Positions 32,156-42,965 of a stretch of 54,695 nt of DNA are shown here, piece by piece. The notes below the pieces were generated by a model that did no database searches, was not told the origin of the DNA, and saw nothing but the letters and a program-made list of their open reading frames with translations. The number at the start of each line of letters is the position of its first letter. Position 1 is the stretch's first letter. The DNA lies in NCBI RefSeq assembly GCF_000227135.1, contig NC_018245.1, positions 675,598-730,292 of the forward strand. The letters are read 5' to 3'. Source of the stretch: Leishmania donovani. Lineage: Eukaryota; Euglenozoa; Kinetoplastea; Trypanosomatida; Trypanosomatidae. The position numbers and the translations under genes were made by a program.

Positions 32156-32197
32156 TTTCGCCCCTGCCTCGCTCTCGCTCTCTTTCTCTGCGCGTAG
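32156..32197 (+). promoter_or_regulatory. Predicted trans-splice acceptor for GOT1
   Basis: A dense C/T tract ends with GTAG at 32194-32197. The ATG at 32445 lies about 248 bases downstream, so a nearer AG is also possible. Confidence 0.35.
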
Positions 32198-32444
32198 CAC
32201 ACCAGACCACCAACCTGACGGCTCGCACCTCTCACAGATCCCACGCGTGGGCGATCCCCTGCTGCAGACCCGCGCAGTAATCGCAGGGGCACCGCTGCAC
32301 CTGCTCTGGCAACGGCGTGGCCCCCCTCTTTTCCCGGCTTCCCTTTGTTCGCTTGCGGACGCGCTTTTCTTGCGGAAGACTCTGCCGTTTTCGGCCACCC
32401 TCGTCCGTCTTTGTGTGTATGTGCGCTCATCGATTCTCGTCGTC

Positions 32445-32876
32445 ATGGACTCGCTGTACAACTGGAATGACTCGACCAAGATCGGGGTGGCCTTTACCGG
32501 CCTTGGCATGTTCTTCACGTTCATGGGCATCGTGATGCTCCTGGACAGCATTCTTCTCACAATGGGGAACTTCTTGTTTGTGGCCGGTGTGGCGATGGTC
32601 ATGGGACCACAGCGGTGCAAGGCGTTCTTCATCGCGCGCCAGCGCGCATCTGCGTGCTTCTTTGTGGGCATTTTGTTTGTGATTCTCCGTTGGTGTTTTA
32701 TTGGTCTGTGCATTCAAGGCTTTGGCGCGCTGAACCTATTTGGCAACTTTTTCCCTGTACTAGTGCGCGTGTTGGAGTCTGCCCCTGTCATTGGCCCTAT
32801 AATCTTATCTGCCCCAGTCCAGAAAGTGTTGTCTCTCATGCACGTCAACGATGTGCGAAACCTGCGGAATGTTTAG
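32445..32876 (+). CDS. GOT1-like vesicle transport protein
   Basis: 143 residues, close to the 138 of human and yeast GOT1. This family acts in ER-to-Golgi and Golgi vesicle fusion. Four hydrophobic segments are visible: residues 12-34 (IGVAFTGLGMFFTFMGIVMLL), 36-54 (ILLTMGNFLFVAGVAMVMG), 68-90 (ACFFVGILFVILRWCFIGLC), and 93-108 (GFGALNLFGNFFPVL). The motif NWNDSTKIG just before the first helix and the GNFL/GP pair between helices fit the family. The final 35 residues are cytosolic. The frame is open well upstream (32052), but the added sequence has untranslated-region composition, and MDSLYNWN at 32445 matches the family start. Confidence 0.93.
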   Translation: MDSLYNWNDSTKIGVAFTGLGMFFTFMGIVMLLDSILLTMGNFLFVAGVAMVMGPQRCKAFFIARQRASACFFVGILFVILRWCFIGLCIQGFGALNLFGNFFPVLVRVLESAPVIGPIILSAPVQKVLSLMHVNDVRNLRNV

Positions 32877-33868
32877 AGCTGTGCGCCTGCGCTTTCCGCC
32901 TCCCCCTAGATGACTGACAGTTGCAGCACTGCGACGTCAAGTCGTTTGGAGAGAGGGGTGGGGAGGGGGTGCAGTAGTGCGGTGATGAAGGGTGGCAGCC
33001 CGACAAGTGCGGAAAGGTGCGGGCCCTTTAGTCGCTCGATTGCGATACTGCCTTTGAGGAGAAAGATCGCGCAGGACCCTTCAGACACTGATACGCGGTG
33101 CCATACAAGTCTCGTTGTGCCCCGCCGCGTCCATGTGCGTCTCCTTCGTCGCCTCACTTCTTCATAGCCTCTGTGCTCACTTGCACATCAGCTCTCCATC
33201 GCGGGATGCGTGAGGACTGGGCGGGTGTCTGTGTGCGACCGTGGGTTGTATGCTATTCCTTCTTTGATGCTGTCCTCTGGTATCGCAACTTGGGCGTCCA
33301 CCTTCCTCCGTGCTCGCGTGCATGGCGCATGCGAACACCTATACAGAAAAGCCATGGCGCGTATATGCGCAACCAAGATACGCCCACGCAAGGCCAAGCG
33401 TCTCTCTGTCGATGACACCTCTTCTCCGATACTGCGTTTAAGCGTGCTGCCGAGGCATCGTTTGTCCGAGGGATGATGAGTGCGCATGTCTACTCCTCTG
33501 TGCGTTGCTACCCACTTCTCAAGCGTGTTTTTGTAGCTTTAGGAAGAAAGCCAAAGGGCAAACCATCAGGCTGGTGTTCCTCTTGTTGCTCATGCCCGCT
33601 TTCATTTGCAGATCGCTACCCCTGCCACGGAGCCTTGAGGGTGAACCAGCTAAGAAAGTCAGGATAAGGCGCACCCCCGGTGCTTCATGCCCCCCCCCCC
33701 GCTCCTCCGTCTGCACTCTGTTTCGCTCCCCCTTTCTCCTTTCTCAGCCTTCTGCTGCTTGCTCACTTTCGGTGCGCACGTCTCATGCTGTGCAAACGAA
33801 AGGGGACACCAGAGAAGACGTGCCCCCTCCCTCGCTCTATCACCCGCCGATTCGCGCTCCAGCAAAAG
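32877..33868. other. Intergenic spacer
   Basis: No gene seen. Pyrimidine-rich tract at about 33685-33760 precedes the next gene. Confidence 0.65.
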
Positions 33869-34546
33869 ATGGAATTGACTGTAGGGAATAGGCAAGTGCT
33901 AGTGACTGCACACAAAACGTACAGTGAGCCAGATGGGCTGGATAGTCTTCGAGCGTTCGCTCAGTACCCTCCGCTGCGCACCTACCTGGCCGACTGTGCG
34001 GAGAGCGGTCCCATCCCTGAAGCCGTTGTAGTGCGGCGCCTGCACCGTGTGGCGCATCGTATTACTGGCGCCGTGGCCGACCTGGTCTATCGGGACGCAT
34101 GCAGCGGCACACAAACAGAACGTGCACTGCACCTTACCAACGCCCATCCGGCTGTGCTGCTGCCCATCGTTACTGTAAAGGAGCAGCGCTACGCATTGCT
34201 GGCGCGGCAGGCGGAGGTATCTCAAGGACTCGGAATTGTCACCACGGCGATGCGTGGTGTTGTGAATGCCGAGGGTGGCTTCGCCAGTGACACCTATGGC
34301 AGTGCGCTGGAAAAGGTCGGAATTCGACTTGCGGATGCAACTCCTCTCTCATCTACTGCTTTTACCATAGGCAACGAGGGCGAGCCCGCTATTCGTTTCT
34401 TCACTCTGACCGTGGCGTGCGATGAGGAGCAGGCAGAGCAGCTTCATGAGGACCCGCGTTTAGCACTGGTGGCGCTCAAGGACGTCTTCGGCGCAGGGGA
34501 TGCCGCAGCGTCCCTGGCAGTGTCCTTGGTCTCGGCCACTGCCTAG
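33869..34546 (+). CDS. Nudix-like protein lacking the catalytic box
   Basis: 225 residues. The overall layout resembles NUDT14/ADP-sugar diphosphatase proteins: an N-terminal helical stretch (GLDSLRAFAQYPPLRTYL), a strand around VVVRRLHRVAHRITGAVADLVYRD, then a strand pair LLPIVTVKEQRYALLARQAEVSQG that mirrors the family strand before the Nudix box, and a C-terminal part with CDEEQAEQL. Where the box GX5EX7REUXEEXGU should be, the protein reads GGFASDTYGSALEKVGI: the position and the final EKVGI-type end agree but the REUXEE metal-binding glutamates are mostly absent. It may therefore be a non-catalytic relative, or my alignment may be wrong. The ATG at 33869 is preferred over 33680, whose extension looks like untranslated DNA. 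Retroposon copy B lies about 1.2 kb downstream. Confidence 0.6.
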   Translation: MELTVGNRQVLVTAHKTYSEPDGLDSLRAFAQYPPLRTYLADCAESGPIPEAVVVRRLHRVAHRITGAVADLVYRDACSGTQTERALHLTNAHPAVLLPIVTVKEQRYALLARQAEVSQGLGIVTTAMRGVVNAEGGFASDTYGSALEKVGIRLADATPLSSTAFTIGNEGEPAIRFFTLTVACDEEQAEQLHEDPRLALVALKDVFGAGDAAASLAVSLVSATA

Positions 34547-36853
34547 TTGCACCGCACACCGAAGGAAGAGGGACAAGACTCACGGCTAGTGCAATTACCG
34601 GCGGTCTTTTTCTTGGTCTGCCGGCATCATTTTCCCCTCTCTCTCTCAGACGTCGTGCGACGTTGTGATGTCTCTATCACGTTCTTTTCCCATTTACGTT
34701 TCGATTGTATGTCTCATTGCCCCCTTCTTGCGAGCGTCCGCGTGTATGAATCCCTCTCTCATGTACAGCCAAATCACACTTGCACCTGTTTGTGCGCATG
34801 CCTGACTTCCGCCCTTCTCTTGCTTCTGTGTGGCCCTTACCCCCTCTCGCCCTCACATTTGTGTGCCGCCCGATGCGACCGCCAAAACGACGCTGACATC
34901 ACTGCCGTTTGGAGAAGCGCCTTGGTGGCCACCCATCGCATCTTTTCCGTAGCATGGCTTAAAGAAACGCTGCGCACGTTGACTGTGATCAAGCTCTCCT
35001 TTGCAGATGAAAGCTCCAGTGTGTCCTACGGAGGACCCCGCAGTGGCCGAGCGTTACCGTCGATGTCCCGTTGTGCTTGCAGTACCGTATGGTGCAGGCT
35101 TCCTCCGAGATGGGGGACTCGCAACCGGTGCAGTATCGAAACTTGTGCACTGCCCTCGACAGAAAAAGGGTAGTCTCTCTCTCTCTCTCTCCCCTTCACG
35201 CTCGCTACTTGCCCCCCCCCCCTCCTCCTCGCGTTTTCTTGAGTTGCACGCCGTGTGCCTGGCTCTTTTGCAGGCGCTAGCGAGCCTGCATTCGCGTGCT
35301 ATGAAATTTCAGCGTGATTGATGTCGTTCTCGTGCACTGGCTGCACCTTTTCCTTCGCCATGAGAGTGACATACATCGTTCGCTCTGGGCCGAATAAACA
35401 GACGAGTCAAAGAAACCGTTGCGGAGAGAGAGGCAGACGTCCATAGAGCACACACGCACACTTGCACTTGCGCTGACGCTTTCACGTGTCTACTCCAGTC
35501 GCCTCATCAGCGCTGCTTTTTACCACTCTTTCCATCTCACGTGCGCCTGCCGCCCCCCTGTCCTCCTCGCGTTGCCGGCATGCATGCAGAGCGACTGCGA
35601 CATCTACCTCTCTCTCTTTTCTTGTTTCTGAAGTGTGTCTGCGACTGCGCACATCTTCTCGTTTGTGAGCAGCGGCGTGTGGGACCCTCTGAAGTGTCCT
35701 TTCTTTTTTCCACTTCTCTACGTTTTTTTTTTCGTCTCTCTCACGTGCCCTGACAATGCCGGCCACCACACGCTGGCGTCATGATCCAATACTCACTCGT
35801 TGTGATAATGCCGAGCAGCCTGCAGCCTGCCCTCTGGTGCGGCTGCGGGCTCTCTGGCGCCGGTGGACAGGGCTTGGCTGGCGCTGTGTCGAAGAGACGT
35901 ATAGCCATGCTCACGCCTGGACCAGCCCACTACGAGTCCTGCCCGCGTATTCAGCACGTACACGCATCCACCATTTTTTATCCTGCTATTACTGCGCTGC
36001 GGTGATGTCGTGCGTAGTTCTGGGCCTCGGCTGCTGTGTATGCGCAGTAGAATGGCAGTGGGCTGGGCGACGCCGAAGGGCGTCGGTGGACCCCGCTCCC
36101 TGTCATTGCCGCCGTGCGACACAGCGGTGGGTGGGCTGCGGTTACGTATGCGTGTATAGGTGCTGACTTGTTCGTGGTGGGGTGGACACGTTGGAAACGG
36201 AAGAAGGTGCCTTTTCTAGGCGGTAAAAGGTAGTGGCGCACAACACACTTTCCCGCTCGCTTTTTACTTCCCGCCTTTTGTGCTGCAGTATGACTTGTCA
36301 GTGTTGTAACGTACATGTGCCTATTCGCGGGTGCACCTCATTGGGTCAGCGTACGAGTGCAGCGACGGCAAAAAAAAAATCAAGGTGAAAAGCACATCCC
36401 AGTAGCAACTCTTGCACACGACATCCTTGGCAAGCACCACAGTGTCGCCCTTTCACGTATTCGCGGCTCTTGCCAAGGGATCCGAGAATGCTGGCCGCAG
36501 CGGTTTGACAGTGCGTGTGCGACGTTACAAACGACGCCTCACCAATGAAGAGTTAAGCACGCAAACGCGTGAGCCACATGGAGATACCTGGCGCGCACAA
36601 TTGCTGCGGTACGCGCTGTGCGCGCGCTCTCGTGGTGCCTTCCCTTCCTTACTCCTCCCCCACACCTTCAGTGGCGATCCCTTTCGCCTTCCGTTACGCA
36701 CCCTCTTCTCTCCGCACCTGCCCGCATGCTCCAAAGCAAGTACCTTCTTTCATTCTATGCCACACTACACCGACGCTCTGCACGGCAACTCTTGCGCAGC
36801 CTCGCACCATTTTCTCTACAACGGAGACGAGAAAGAGGCATCATAATAATTCC
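34547..36853. other. Intergenic region with retroposon copy B
   Basis: Contains copy B at 35720-36197. A frame at 35001-35321 (106 residues) has a coding-like first half (CPVVLAVPYGAGFLRDGG) but runs into CT and C microsatellite sequence from 35173, so I do not call it as a gene. Nothing else supported. Confidence 0.6.
35720..36197 (+). mobile_element. Family 2 retroposon fragment, copy B (L1Tc/ingi signature)
   Basis: CCCTGAC at 35748-35754 and ATGCCGGCCACC at 35756 begin a block resembling the L1Tc/ingi 5' signature. It is the inverted near-identical partner of copy A, including the T-run leader ACG(T)10CGTCTCTCTCACGTG at 35720-35747. It is a direct repeat of copy C from 35756 onward. A 136-codon frame opens at the signature ATG and has no known domain. 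The 3' end is TTGGAAA without a longer poly-A. Confidence 0.75.
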
Positions 36854-37621
36854 ATGACCGCCGCCATGGACCCCGACGCACCGTCGGTGCTCACGAGCGA
36901 GGTGTACAACGCTGCCGAGGTAATCTTCAATATGTTGCAGAACAAGGAGAAGCTTGTGTCTTTCCTCGACTGCACAACTCTTCTTCGTGGCATGGGGATG
37001 AACCCGACTCACGAAGACATGGACAAGCTGAAGGAACTCATGGCACAGCCCATCCTCCGACTAGAACAGTGGCGCCGAGAGGAGGAGCTGAAGCGCGAAA
37101 AAGAGCGGCGCAAAGAGGAAGCGCGCGAGCGGAAGGGCAAGGCTCGCGCGAGCGTCGCCCTTGGGAGGAAGTCGATCGTGAAGAAGGTCACTGACCCAGC
37201 AGCTGAGGCAGCACCCGTGGACATCACACCTGCTGAGGAGATTAAGAACATCGACTGGAACATCTTTATCAGGTGCACGGAGATGATTTTTCGAGATCGT
37301 ATGCGCGAGGAGCGCGCGGTGCTAGAGGCACTGAAAGTTTTCGCCGGAGACTCGTCCGCAATCATGTCGCGCGACAGGCTCATCGAAATTGTCACCACCA
37401 ACGGCGACAATGTGTTCACCCCGACAGAGGTAAAGATGTTAGTTGCGATGCTTCCGGAGAGCTGCCCGGTAAAGGAGTGGGCAAGGCGCATTGAGGGTAC
37501 ATACGTGGCCCCCACGCAGGAGGAGATCGACGCCGCTGCCATGCGCGAAATCGAAGCACGCCGCCAACAGGGAGCAGCAGAGAAGCAGGAGACGGAGAAG
37601 GATCCGTTGGAGGGATTGTGA
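36854..37621 (+). CDS. EF-hand protein, DRC8/EFCAB2-like
   Basis: 255 residues. Residues 15-60 (VYNAAEVIFNML, then LLRGMGMNPTHEDMDKL) match the first EF-hand-like pair of DRC8, whose diagnostic is a G-x-NPT motif after the second helix. A highly charged Lys/Arg/Glu helix (about 72-105) is inserted. The second half (IDWNIFIRCTEMIFRDRMREERAVLEALKVF, about 135-165) and ADRLIEIV/TPTEVKML-type segment to 205 match the other pair. Calcium-ligand residues are mostly absent from all loops. DRC8 is a subunit of the nexin-dynein regulatory complex that controls flagellar beating, which suits a flagellate, but the assignment is by pattern only. Two Met codons compete (36854 and 36866). Confidence 0.75.
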   Translation: MTAAMDPDAPSVLTSEVYNAAEVIFNMLQNKEKLVSFLDCTTLLRGMGMNPTHEDMDKLKELMAQPILRLEQWRREEELKREKERRKEEARERKGKARASVALGRKSIVKKVTDPAAEAAPVDITPAEEIKNIDWNIFIRCTEMIFRDRMREERAVLEALKVFAGDSSAIMSRDRLIEIVTTNGDNVFTPTEVKMLVAMLPESCPVKEWARRIEGTYVAPTQEEIDAAAMREIEARRQQGAAEKQETEKDPLEGL

Positions 37622-38452
37622 GGCAAGCAGATCGTTTTGTTTACCTTTCCATTGCTTGCCTGGTAGAACCCGGCTAGCACTACGCCTAACTCCTGGCATG
37701 GGTGACATCACCACCTCCTGAACCTCCCAACACTTCCCCGCGCTTCTCCCCCCGCTGCCATGAGATCCGTGGCAAAGGAAAGTCAACGAAAAGGAGAGAG
37801 CCCTCGGATGTACAGTTTTCCTCCACACCATGTCCTTGCAATCTCGACTGTAGATACCCTTCTGTGCTACAGCATGCTGTGACATACATGCGCTCGAGTG
37901 AGCCCCTGCGCGCGTGGGTCGCCGACACCGCTGCTCAACACTCACCCACTCTCTCTCCATGAGTGTTACTCCCACCCGTTCCCATCGCTCATGATGACCG
38001 TGCATTCATTATATCGACTCTCGTGTCACTCTGTTGTGGCCACGCGCGCTGCACTCCACTCTCTGCTATCCCCTTTACCTGCTCGCTATTTGCTCACCTT
38101 CATCACTTCTCACCACCCGCGCGGGAACACACATCCACATGCTCATTCACGCATACACGAGACCTCCTGCAACGCGTTCACTATCAAGTCTCCCCCTCTC
38201 TGACGCTCCGCTTTGGCTTGTCTTCTCTCTTCGAGCCCGCGTCCGTTTCGTGTGCCACTGCCACTCGCGCATTCATTCTTCGTGCCATCAAGCATCCTCT
38301 GGCTGTGCGCCTGACTTCTGTGCCGCTGCTGCGTTGCTCTCTACACCCGCTATTTGCCGCTTCTCCACCACCTCTCACCCTCAGCAAGCCCACCGTTTTT
38401 CATTCAGTAGTCTTCACAGGGATTGTGCTGCTCGATTTCACCGTCACGAACA
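37622..38452. other. Intergenic spacer
   Basis: No gene seen. C/T-rich throughout, with TTCACAG at about 38412-38419 as a plausible splice acceptor for the next gene. Confidence 0.65.
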
Positions 38453-38809
38453 ATGTCCGAGATGAACCTCATTGTGAACATTACGTGCAACCCGCCCGTC
38501 ATCTCCATCTTTGGGCCCATCAAGGAGAGCACGATTGATCGCCTTAACGAGACGATTCCGAATTCCTGTTCTACCACCAACACCGGCAAGACGCCGTTTG
38601 CACTGGTGCGCAAGGATGACCCTCCGCACTGGTTCGGCGAGTTGCGCACTCAGTTTGCCACTGAGGATATCGGCACATCGATGCTATTCATCTCGGTTCT
38701 GGACGCGCTCGAGGAGGAGGGTGTCTGGAAGTTGCGGGGCAGCACCTCCTTGAGCCACGACTGCAACAAGACCACCTACAAGTTCTTCTTTGTCCGCGGC
38801 GCTCATTAG
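38453..38809 (+). CDS. Small unknown protein
   Basis: 118 residues, not recognised. It has coding-like composition with few low-complexity residues, an even spread of hydrophobic and charged residues, and no signal peptide or membrane helix. A central GKTPFALVRKDDPPHWFGEL stretch and an ending TTYKFFFVRGAH suggest a compact soluble fold. GKT here is not a P-loop, since the upstream glycines are missing. The ATG at 38453 follows a candidate acceptor by about 35 bases. It lies inside the interval bracketed by retroposon copies B and C. Confidence 0.75.
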   Translation: MSEMNLIVNITCNPPVISIFGPIKESTIDRLNETIPNSCSTTNTGKTPFALVRKDDPPHWFGELRTQFATEDIGTSMLFISVLDALEEEGVWKLRGSTSLSHDCNKTTYKFFFVRGAH

Positions 38810-40015
38810 CTCTTCTCCTGCGCTAAAAAGCAGCTCGTTTTGAATGCGTTTGTCTCACGCGGATCTGCGGCTGCAGCGCCAGCACCGCCATGGGGGCTAC
38901 TCGTGTCGAGGTGGCCTATTCGTGTTTCTCTGTGAGTCGTTGAGGCAAAAGCCAATCCCTGCCTTCTCTCTTTATGTACATAATGCATAGCGCTAATTCA
39001 CCAGCGCAACCGACGAATTGGAGGTAAACGAAAAAGCAAAGGAGGTGGTCCGAACGGGATAGAGCGGATGGGGACACGCTGGCGCCGCCAATGCTATAGC
39101 GAATGCACACCTCTCCTAGCGCTCTTCTTTCGGCGTTCGTTTCTTTTTCTCTTGCTGACATGACGAGAATGTAATGATTTGCCATTTCCAGTTTTTTTTT
39201 AGCTGATACCCACCCTACCACACTCCCTCGCTCTTCATGTTTAGCACTTGCCGCCGCGTCTTCATCGCATCGGTTTTCTTTTCTTCATGTTCTCGATTGA
39301 ATTTCTGCGCCCCACCCTTTCTCTCTTTTCACTGTTATGCCCCTGCCCCAGTGCTGTTTGAGCTGAGGCGGTGACGAGTGGGTTTAGGCGTGGGGCCCAG
39401 TGGGTGACAGATCCGCCAAAAAAAAAGCGAACAAACAAACAACGAACCCCGGAGAGCAAACACACGAAAGGATCACTTTTTCTCTCTTTTCCTTTTCGCT
39501 AGCCTTGGCGCCACGCTAGCCGGATGGGGCCTTGCCTACGTCATCTCTGGCGTACAGTGGTGTGGCGGCTCGTGCTTCGCAGAGGGCGCACAGTTTTCAA
39601 ACGTATGTGGGGCACCACCCTACTTGACCGGCTCATTATCGCTCTCTCGCCGAAGGAGGTGTCGCGGTGCGCGCGCTCTCGGCTCCCCTCACCTCAGCTG
39701 CAATCGGGTACCGCTGCCTCTCCTGCACATGCTGTATTGACCGTCAGCGCGAAGTCCTTTGCTCCCCTTCTTCCCACTTTAGAACCTGGTCTCTTCTCAG
39801 TGGCTCCATAGGCGGTGCATTGTTTTGCACGCAGGGGCGCCTCTCGCCCACGTCCCAAAGACTCTCTCTCTCTCTCCTCGACTCCGCGCAGTCAATCACC
39901 GCGTCTCCCTTGATGTCTTCAACGGCGTGCATGTAAGGCACATACGCACTCCCACCCTCACGCTCACAGAACACAGGTCGTTGGGGCTCTGCGACATCGC
40001 AGCTCGGAGTCCCTT
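38810..40015. other. Intergenic spacer
   Basis: No gene seen. T-rich and A-rich runs near 39190 and 39417. Pyrimidine tract with AG at 39890-39891 leads to the next gene. Confidence 0.65.
39861..39891 (+). promoter_or_regulatory. Predicted trans-splice acceptor for the J-domain gene
   Basis: A (CT)n tract ends with CGCGCAG, AG at 39890-39891, 125 bases before the ATG at 40016. Confidence 0.45.
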
Positions 40016-41758
40016 ATGACGGTAATACAGCTCTCTTCTCTACCGCTGGCGACGCAGATGCTACTGGATCCAGCGGTGGTACTCGATCAGGGCATCCTCG
40101 AGGAGTGGAATGCCGCGTGCGCGGCAGCTGGCTCCCAGAGTATCGAACACACCGGCGTTGATCTTTCCTCGACTATGGCTAGGGGCGGTGCCGTGCGCCG
40201 ACGCGAGCCACGGCGGCTCGTGGACACGAACGACTTCCTCAAGCTTGCAGAGGCTCTGGACACGCTCGCTGATGAGCTGAACGTGAATGCTGCCCTCGGT
40301 GGTGCATCACCGTCTTTGGCGGCAGAGCCACCCACGAAAGCCGCGAGACGCGATCTCAGCGTCGACGAGCTGGACCCGCTCGGGATGGACGGGCTGACGG
40401 GGGCACAATTAGAAGACGCGAAAGAGGCTCACCGGCTTTTTGGCGCGAAGGAGTACGCAGCCGCCACGGCCGCTTTCCTCCGTGTTTCCTCCGCCTGCCT
40501 GGCGCATGAGCTGACACCGGCTCTGCTCAACAATGTGGCGGTGTGTCACTTCGTGATGGAGCAGTGGAACGCGTGCGAGTCAACCACGCGGCGTGTGCTC
40601 GCTGTTGATGCGACAGAGCGCTATCCGAGCGCGCGACGACTGACGCGCGTCTTCATCTCACAGGGGCGCCTGCAAGAGGCGCAGCAGGCCGTCAGCCCAC
40701 ATCGTGACGCCATCGACTGGGCCGCCGAAGTGGCGGCTGTGAAGGCTTGCACGAGCTACACCAACTTATACGCTGCCCATCAGTACAGCAAGGCGCTCGA
40801 GTGCTTGGAGGTGGTGCTGTCACTTTGTCCTTGCGGCACGCTGGAGGCGGCAAAGGCGCGTCTTCTCTCTCTCGACAACACCGCGCAGGCAGTGAGCTAC
40901 GCGGCGCAACGTTCCCGAGCTTATACGACGTCGACAGAGCTGCACTTCTGTTTGTGGTCTCTCACCTTCCACTCCGTCACCTCCGTTGTTGGACTCGACA
41001 CCCTTCTCGCGGGCATGCAAGCCACACCTTTGGGCAGGTCGGAGCTGCGGTTTCGACACCTGCACACGCACATCGCACGTTGCAAGGAGGCGTTTGCGAA
41101 GCTGCACGGCCTGCGGACTGCGCGACAGTGGCGCGAGGCAGCAACCTTTGTCACGCAAGTCCTCGCCGAGCCGTTTCTCCCAGATGGGCTGAAGGGTGTA
41201 ATGTACTACGAGCGTGCGCGGGTCCTTGCTCAGCAGGCAAGCTGGTATGCCGCCCTTGACGATACGCACCGTGCACTGTCCTACACCGAGGAGGTATCTC
41301 TGCGTGCAAGCATGCTGCTTCTCGTCGCCCGTTGCGAGGAGGCACTTGGCCGCTTGACAGACGCCGTCTACCACACCGAAGAAAGCCTTTGCCTTGTCTC
41401 CAACGCTGCGGCCGTAGAGCAGCTGCGTTCGCTCAAGGCACACTTGGCACATGCGCAGGCGTCTACTGATGCTCCCAGAACAACACCCTGCACCACGTCG
41501 AAGGAGACACCGAAGGCGAAAACGAATGCCAACGCGTTTTTTCCAGTGTCTCGCGCATCACTTGATGTGCATTATAAAACGCTCTCTCTCCCCCGCAGCG
41601 CCGGTGCAGCAGACGTGAAGAAGTCATACCGAGCCTTGGCGATAAAGTGGCACCCCGATCGGTGGTGCAGCGCTTCGGATGAGGCCATACGCACCGCAGA
41701 ATCGACCTTCAAGAAGATCCAGCACGCCTACGAAGAGATCATGAAGAGCGCCTCCTGA
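40016..41758 (+). CDS. TPR protein with C-terminal J domain (DNAJC7-like)
   Basis: 580 residues, a probable Hsp70 co-chaperone. The J domain is at residues 517-580 (DVHYKTLSL, then AADVKKSYRALAIKWHPDRW), with the HPD motif that stimulates Hsp70 ATPase intact at 546-548. Residues 125-460 are helical pairs in TPR style, for example AHRLFGAKEYAAATAAFLRV and YAAHQYSKALECLEVVLSLCP, with A-L-F-P spacing typical of TPRs. The combination is that of DNAJC7/TPR2, which moves clients between Hsp90 and Hsp70. The N-terminal 110 residues are unrecognised. A Thr/Lys-rich linker joins the two parts. The first Met of the frame is used, 125 bases after a predicted acceptor. Confidence 0.92.
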   Translation: MTVIQLSSLPLATQMLLDPAVVLDQGILEEWNAACAAAGSQSIEHTGVDLSSTMARGGAVRRREPRRLVDTNDFLKLAEALDTLADELNVNAALGGASPSLAAEPPTKAARRDLSVDELDPLGMDGLTGAQLEDAKEAHRLFGAKEYAAATAAFLRVSSACLAHELTPALLNNVAVCHFVMEQWNACESTTRRVLAVDATERYPSARRLTRVFISQGRLQEAQQAVSPHRDAIDWAAEVAAVKACTSYTNLYAAHQYSKALECLEVVLSLCPCGTLEAAKARLLSLDNTAQAVSYAAQRSRAYTTSTELHFCLWSLTFHSVTSVVGLDTLLAGMQATPLGRSELRFRHLHTHIARCKEAFAKLHGLRTARQWREAATFVTQVLAEPFLPDGLKGVMYYERARVLAQQASWYAALDDTHRALSYTEEVSLRASMLLLVARCEEALGRLTDAVYHTEESLCLVSNAAAVEQLRSLKAHLAHAQASTDAPRTTPCTTSKETPKAKTNANAFFPVSRASLDVHYKTLSLPRSAGAADVKKSYRALAIKWHPDRWCSASDEAIRTAESTFKKIQHAYEEIMKSAS

Positions 41759-42965
41759 AAGAAATCACAGGGCGGTCACCGTTTCCCTCCCCTCGCAAAC
41801 ATCACGAGCCTGTCTACATCTGCCTTGGCCCACCACAGAAACACCGCTGGAGAAGTGACGAAGAGGCAACAACACAACGAATGAGAATTGTCGCTAATCT
41901 AAGGAGACCTCCTCGCTACCCCCGCTGCTTCACATGTTCCTGGCGCACCTCCAATACCTGGGAATGGAGGCTGAACCAGTGCCGCATGGCATCGTCGCAC
42001 CAACATCCTCCTCGTATAGATGCGTGCATCGAATGCATTGCTTACTTCAGCTCAACAGACTCTTTGAACTCTCTCTCTCTCCACGTCTCTCACACCACTA
42101 TCGCGGCTTGCCTCATCTCTCCCTTTCTCGTCCCCTGATGCACTGGGACAACCCCGGGCGCGCATCTACGCCAACGCTGGCATCCTCAGCATCGCCGCTC
42201 TCATCACTCCAGCACGTTTCGACTGCGCGAATCTTCATCTTTCACCTTTACGCAATACAGCACCCCACAGAATCTGACACTAGTGAATTTGCTTTTTTTC
42301 GTTTGCTTTGCTTTTCACCTAAACGACAGGGACGCTGACATTTCCTCCTTCCCCACCTCGCCAACTCATTTGCCGCGCACCTCTGTGTCACTGCAAGCCG
42401 TAGCGCTTCTTCCTGCGGAACCCTTCGGTCGATCTGTCGTTATTCATCGCACTGCGCAGCTTGACGGCTTCGGCACTTCCCAGCTGCTTTCGTCCCTCGG
42501 CTGCCCAAGCCGCTGTGCGCCATAACACACCCGTATACATTGTCATACGCACTCCTTCTTCACCTTTACGCGGCCGCACCTTCTCGTCTAACCAACCACG
42601 GCAACTACTTTGCTTCTCTATCTTCGGCCCTTATTATTATTATCATCCGCGCAGCGCCTTCACCGCGTCTGTTTTTCGTCACCTCTTCTCCCTGCGTTTT
42701 CCCTCGCGCTTTCAAATTCCCTAAATCGTGTTTCTCTCTGACCCGCTCTCCGATACACTCCCGTCCACCCTCCCTGATTCTCTTTTTTCTTGTGTTTGCA
42801 TCTCTTTGCCCGCTCTCCTACTACGCCGTTTCCCTCCCTCGCAGCCACTCGCCGCAGTCCCTCTGCGTGCCTCTCTCTCTCTATCTCGGCAGTCTTGCTA
42901 CCCCTTCTTTCCTTCTGACGTCACTAGACGCGCACTCGCATCCTCGAAGGAGATCCGCTTGGCAA
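41759..42965. other. Intergenic spacer upstream of GSH1
   Basis: No gene seen. Strongly pyrimidine-rich from 42640 onward, giving a long candidate 5' UTR and acceptor region for GSH1. Confidence 0.7.
42860..42892 (+). promoter_or_regulatory. Predicted trans-splice acceptor for GSH1
   Basis: A C/T tract ends in GGCAG, AG at 42891-42892, 74 bases before the ATG. A second candidate AG is at 42843-42844. Confidence 0.45.

Larger units (their letters stand above)
30614..32444. other. Intergenic region, possible small membrane ORF
   Basis: Contains the weak small ORF at 30809-31012 and then (CT)n and C-rich tracts at 31315-31440 and 31690-32200. No other gene seen. Confidence 0.6.

Noticed and set aside
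35168..35274. Possible cis-spliced intron (GTAGT ... TTTTGCAG) after a short coding-like stretch
   Set aside because: Cis-introns are extremely rare in trypanosomatids, the 5' site is poor, and the interior is CT/C microsatellite sequence.
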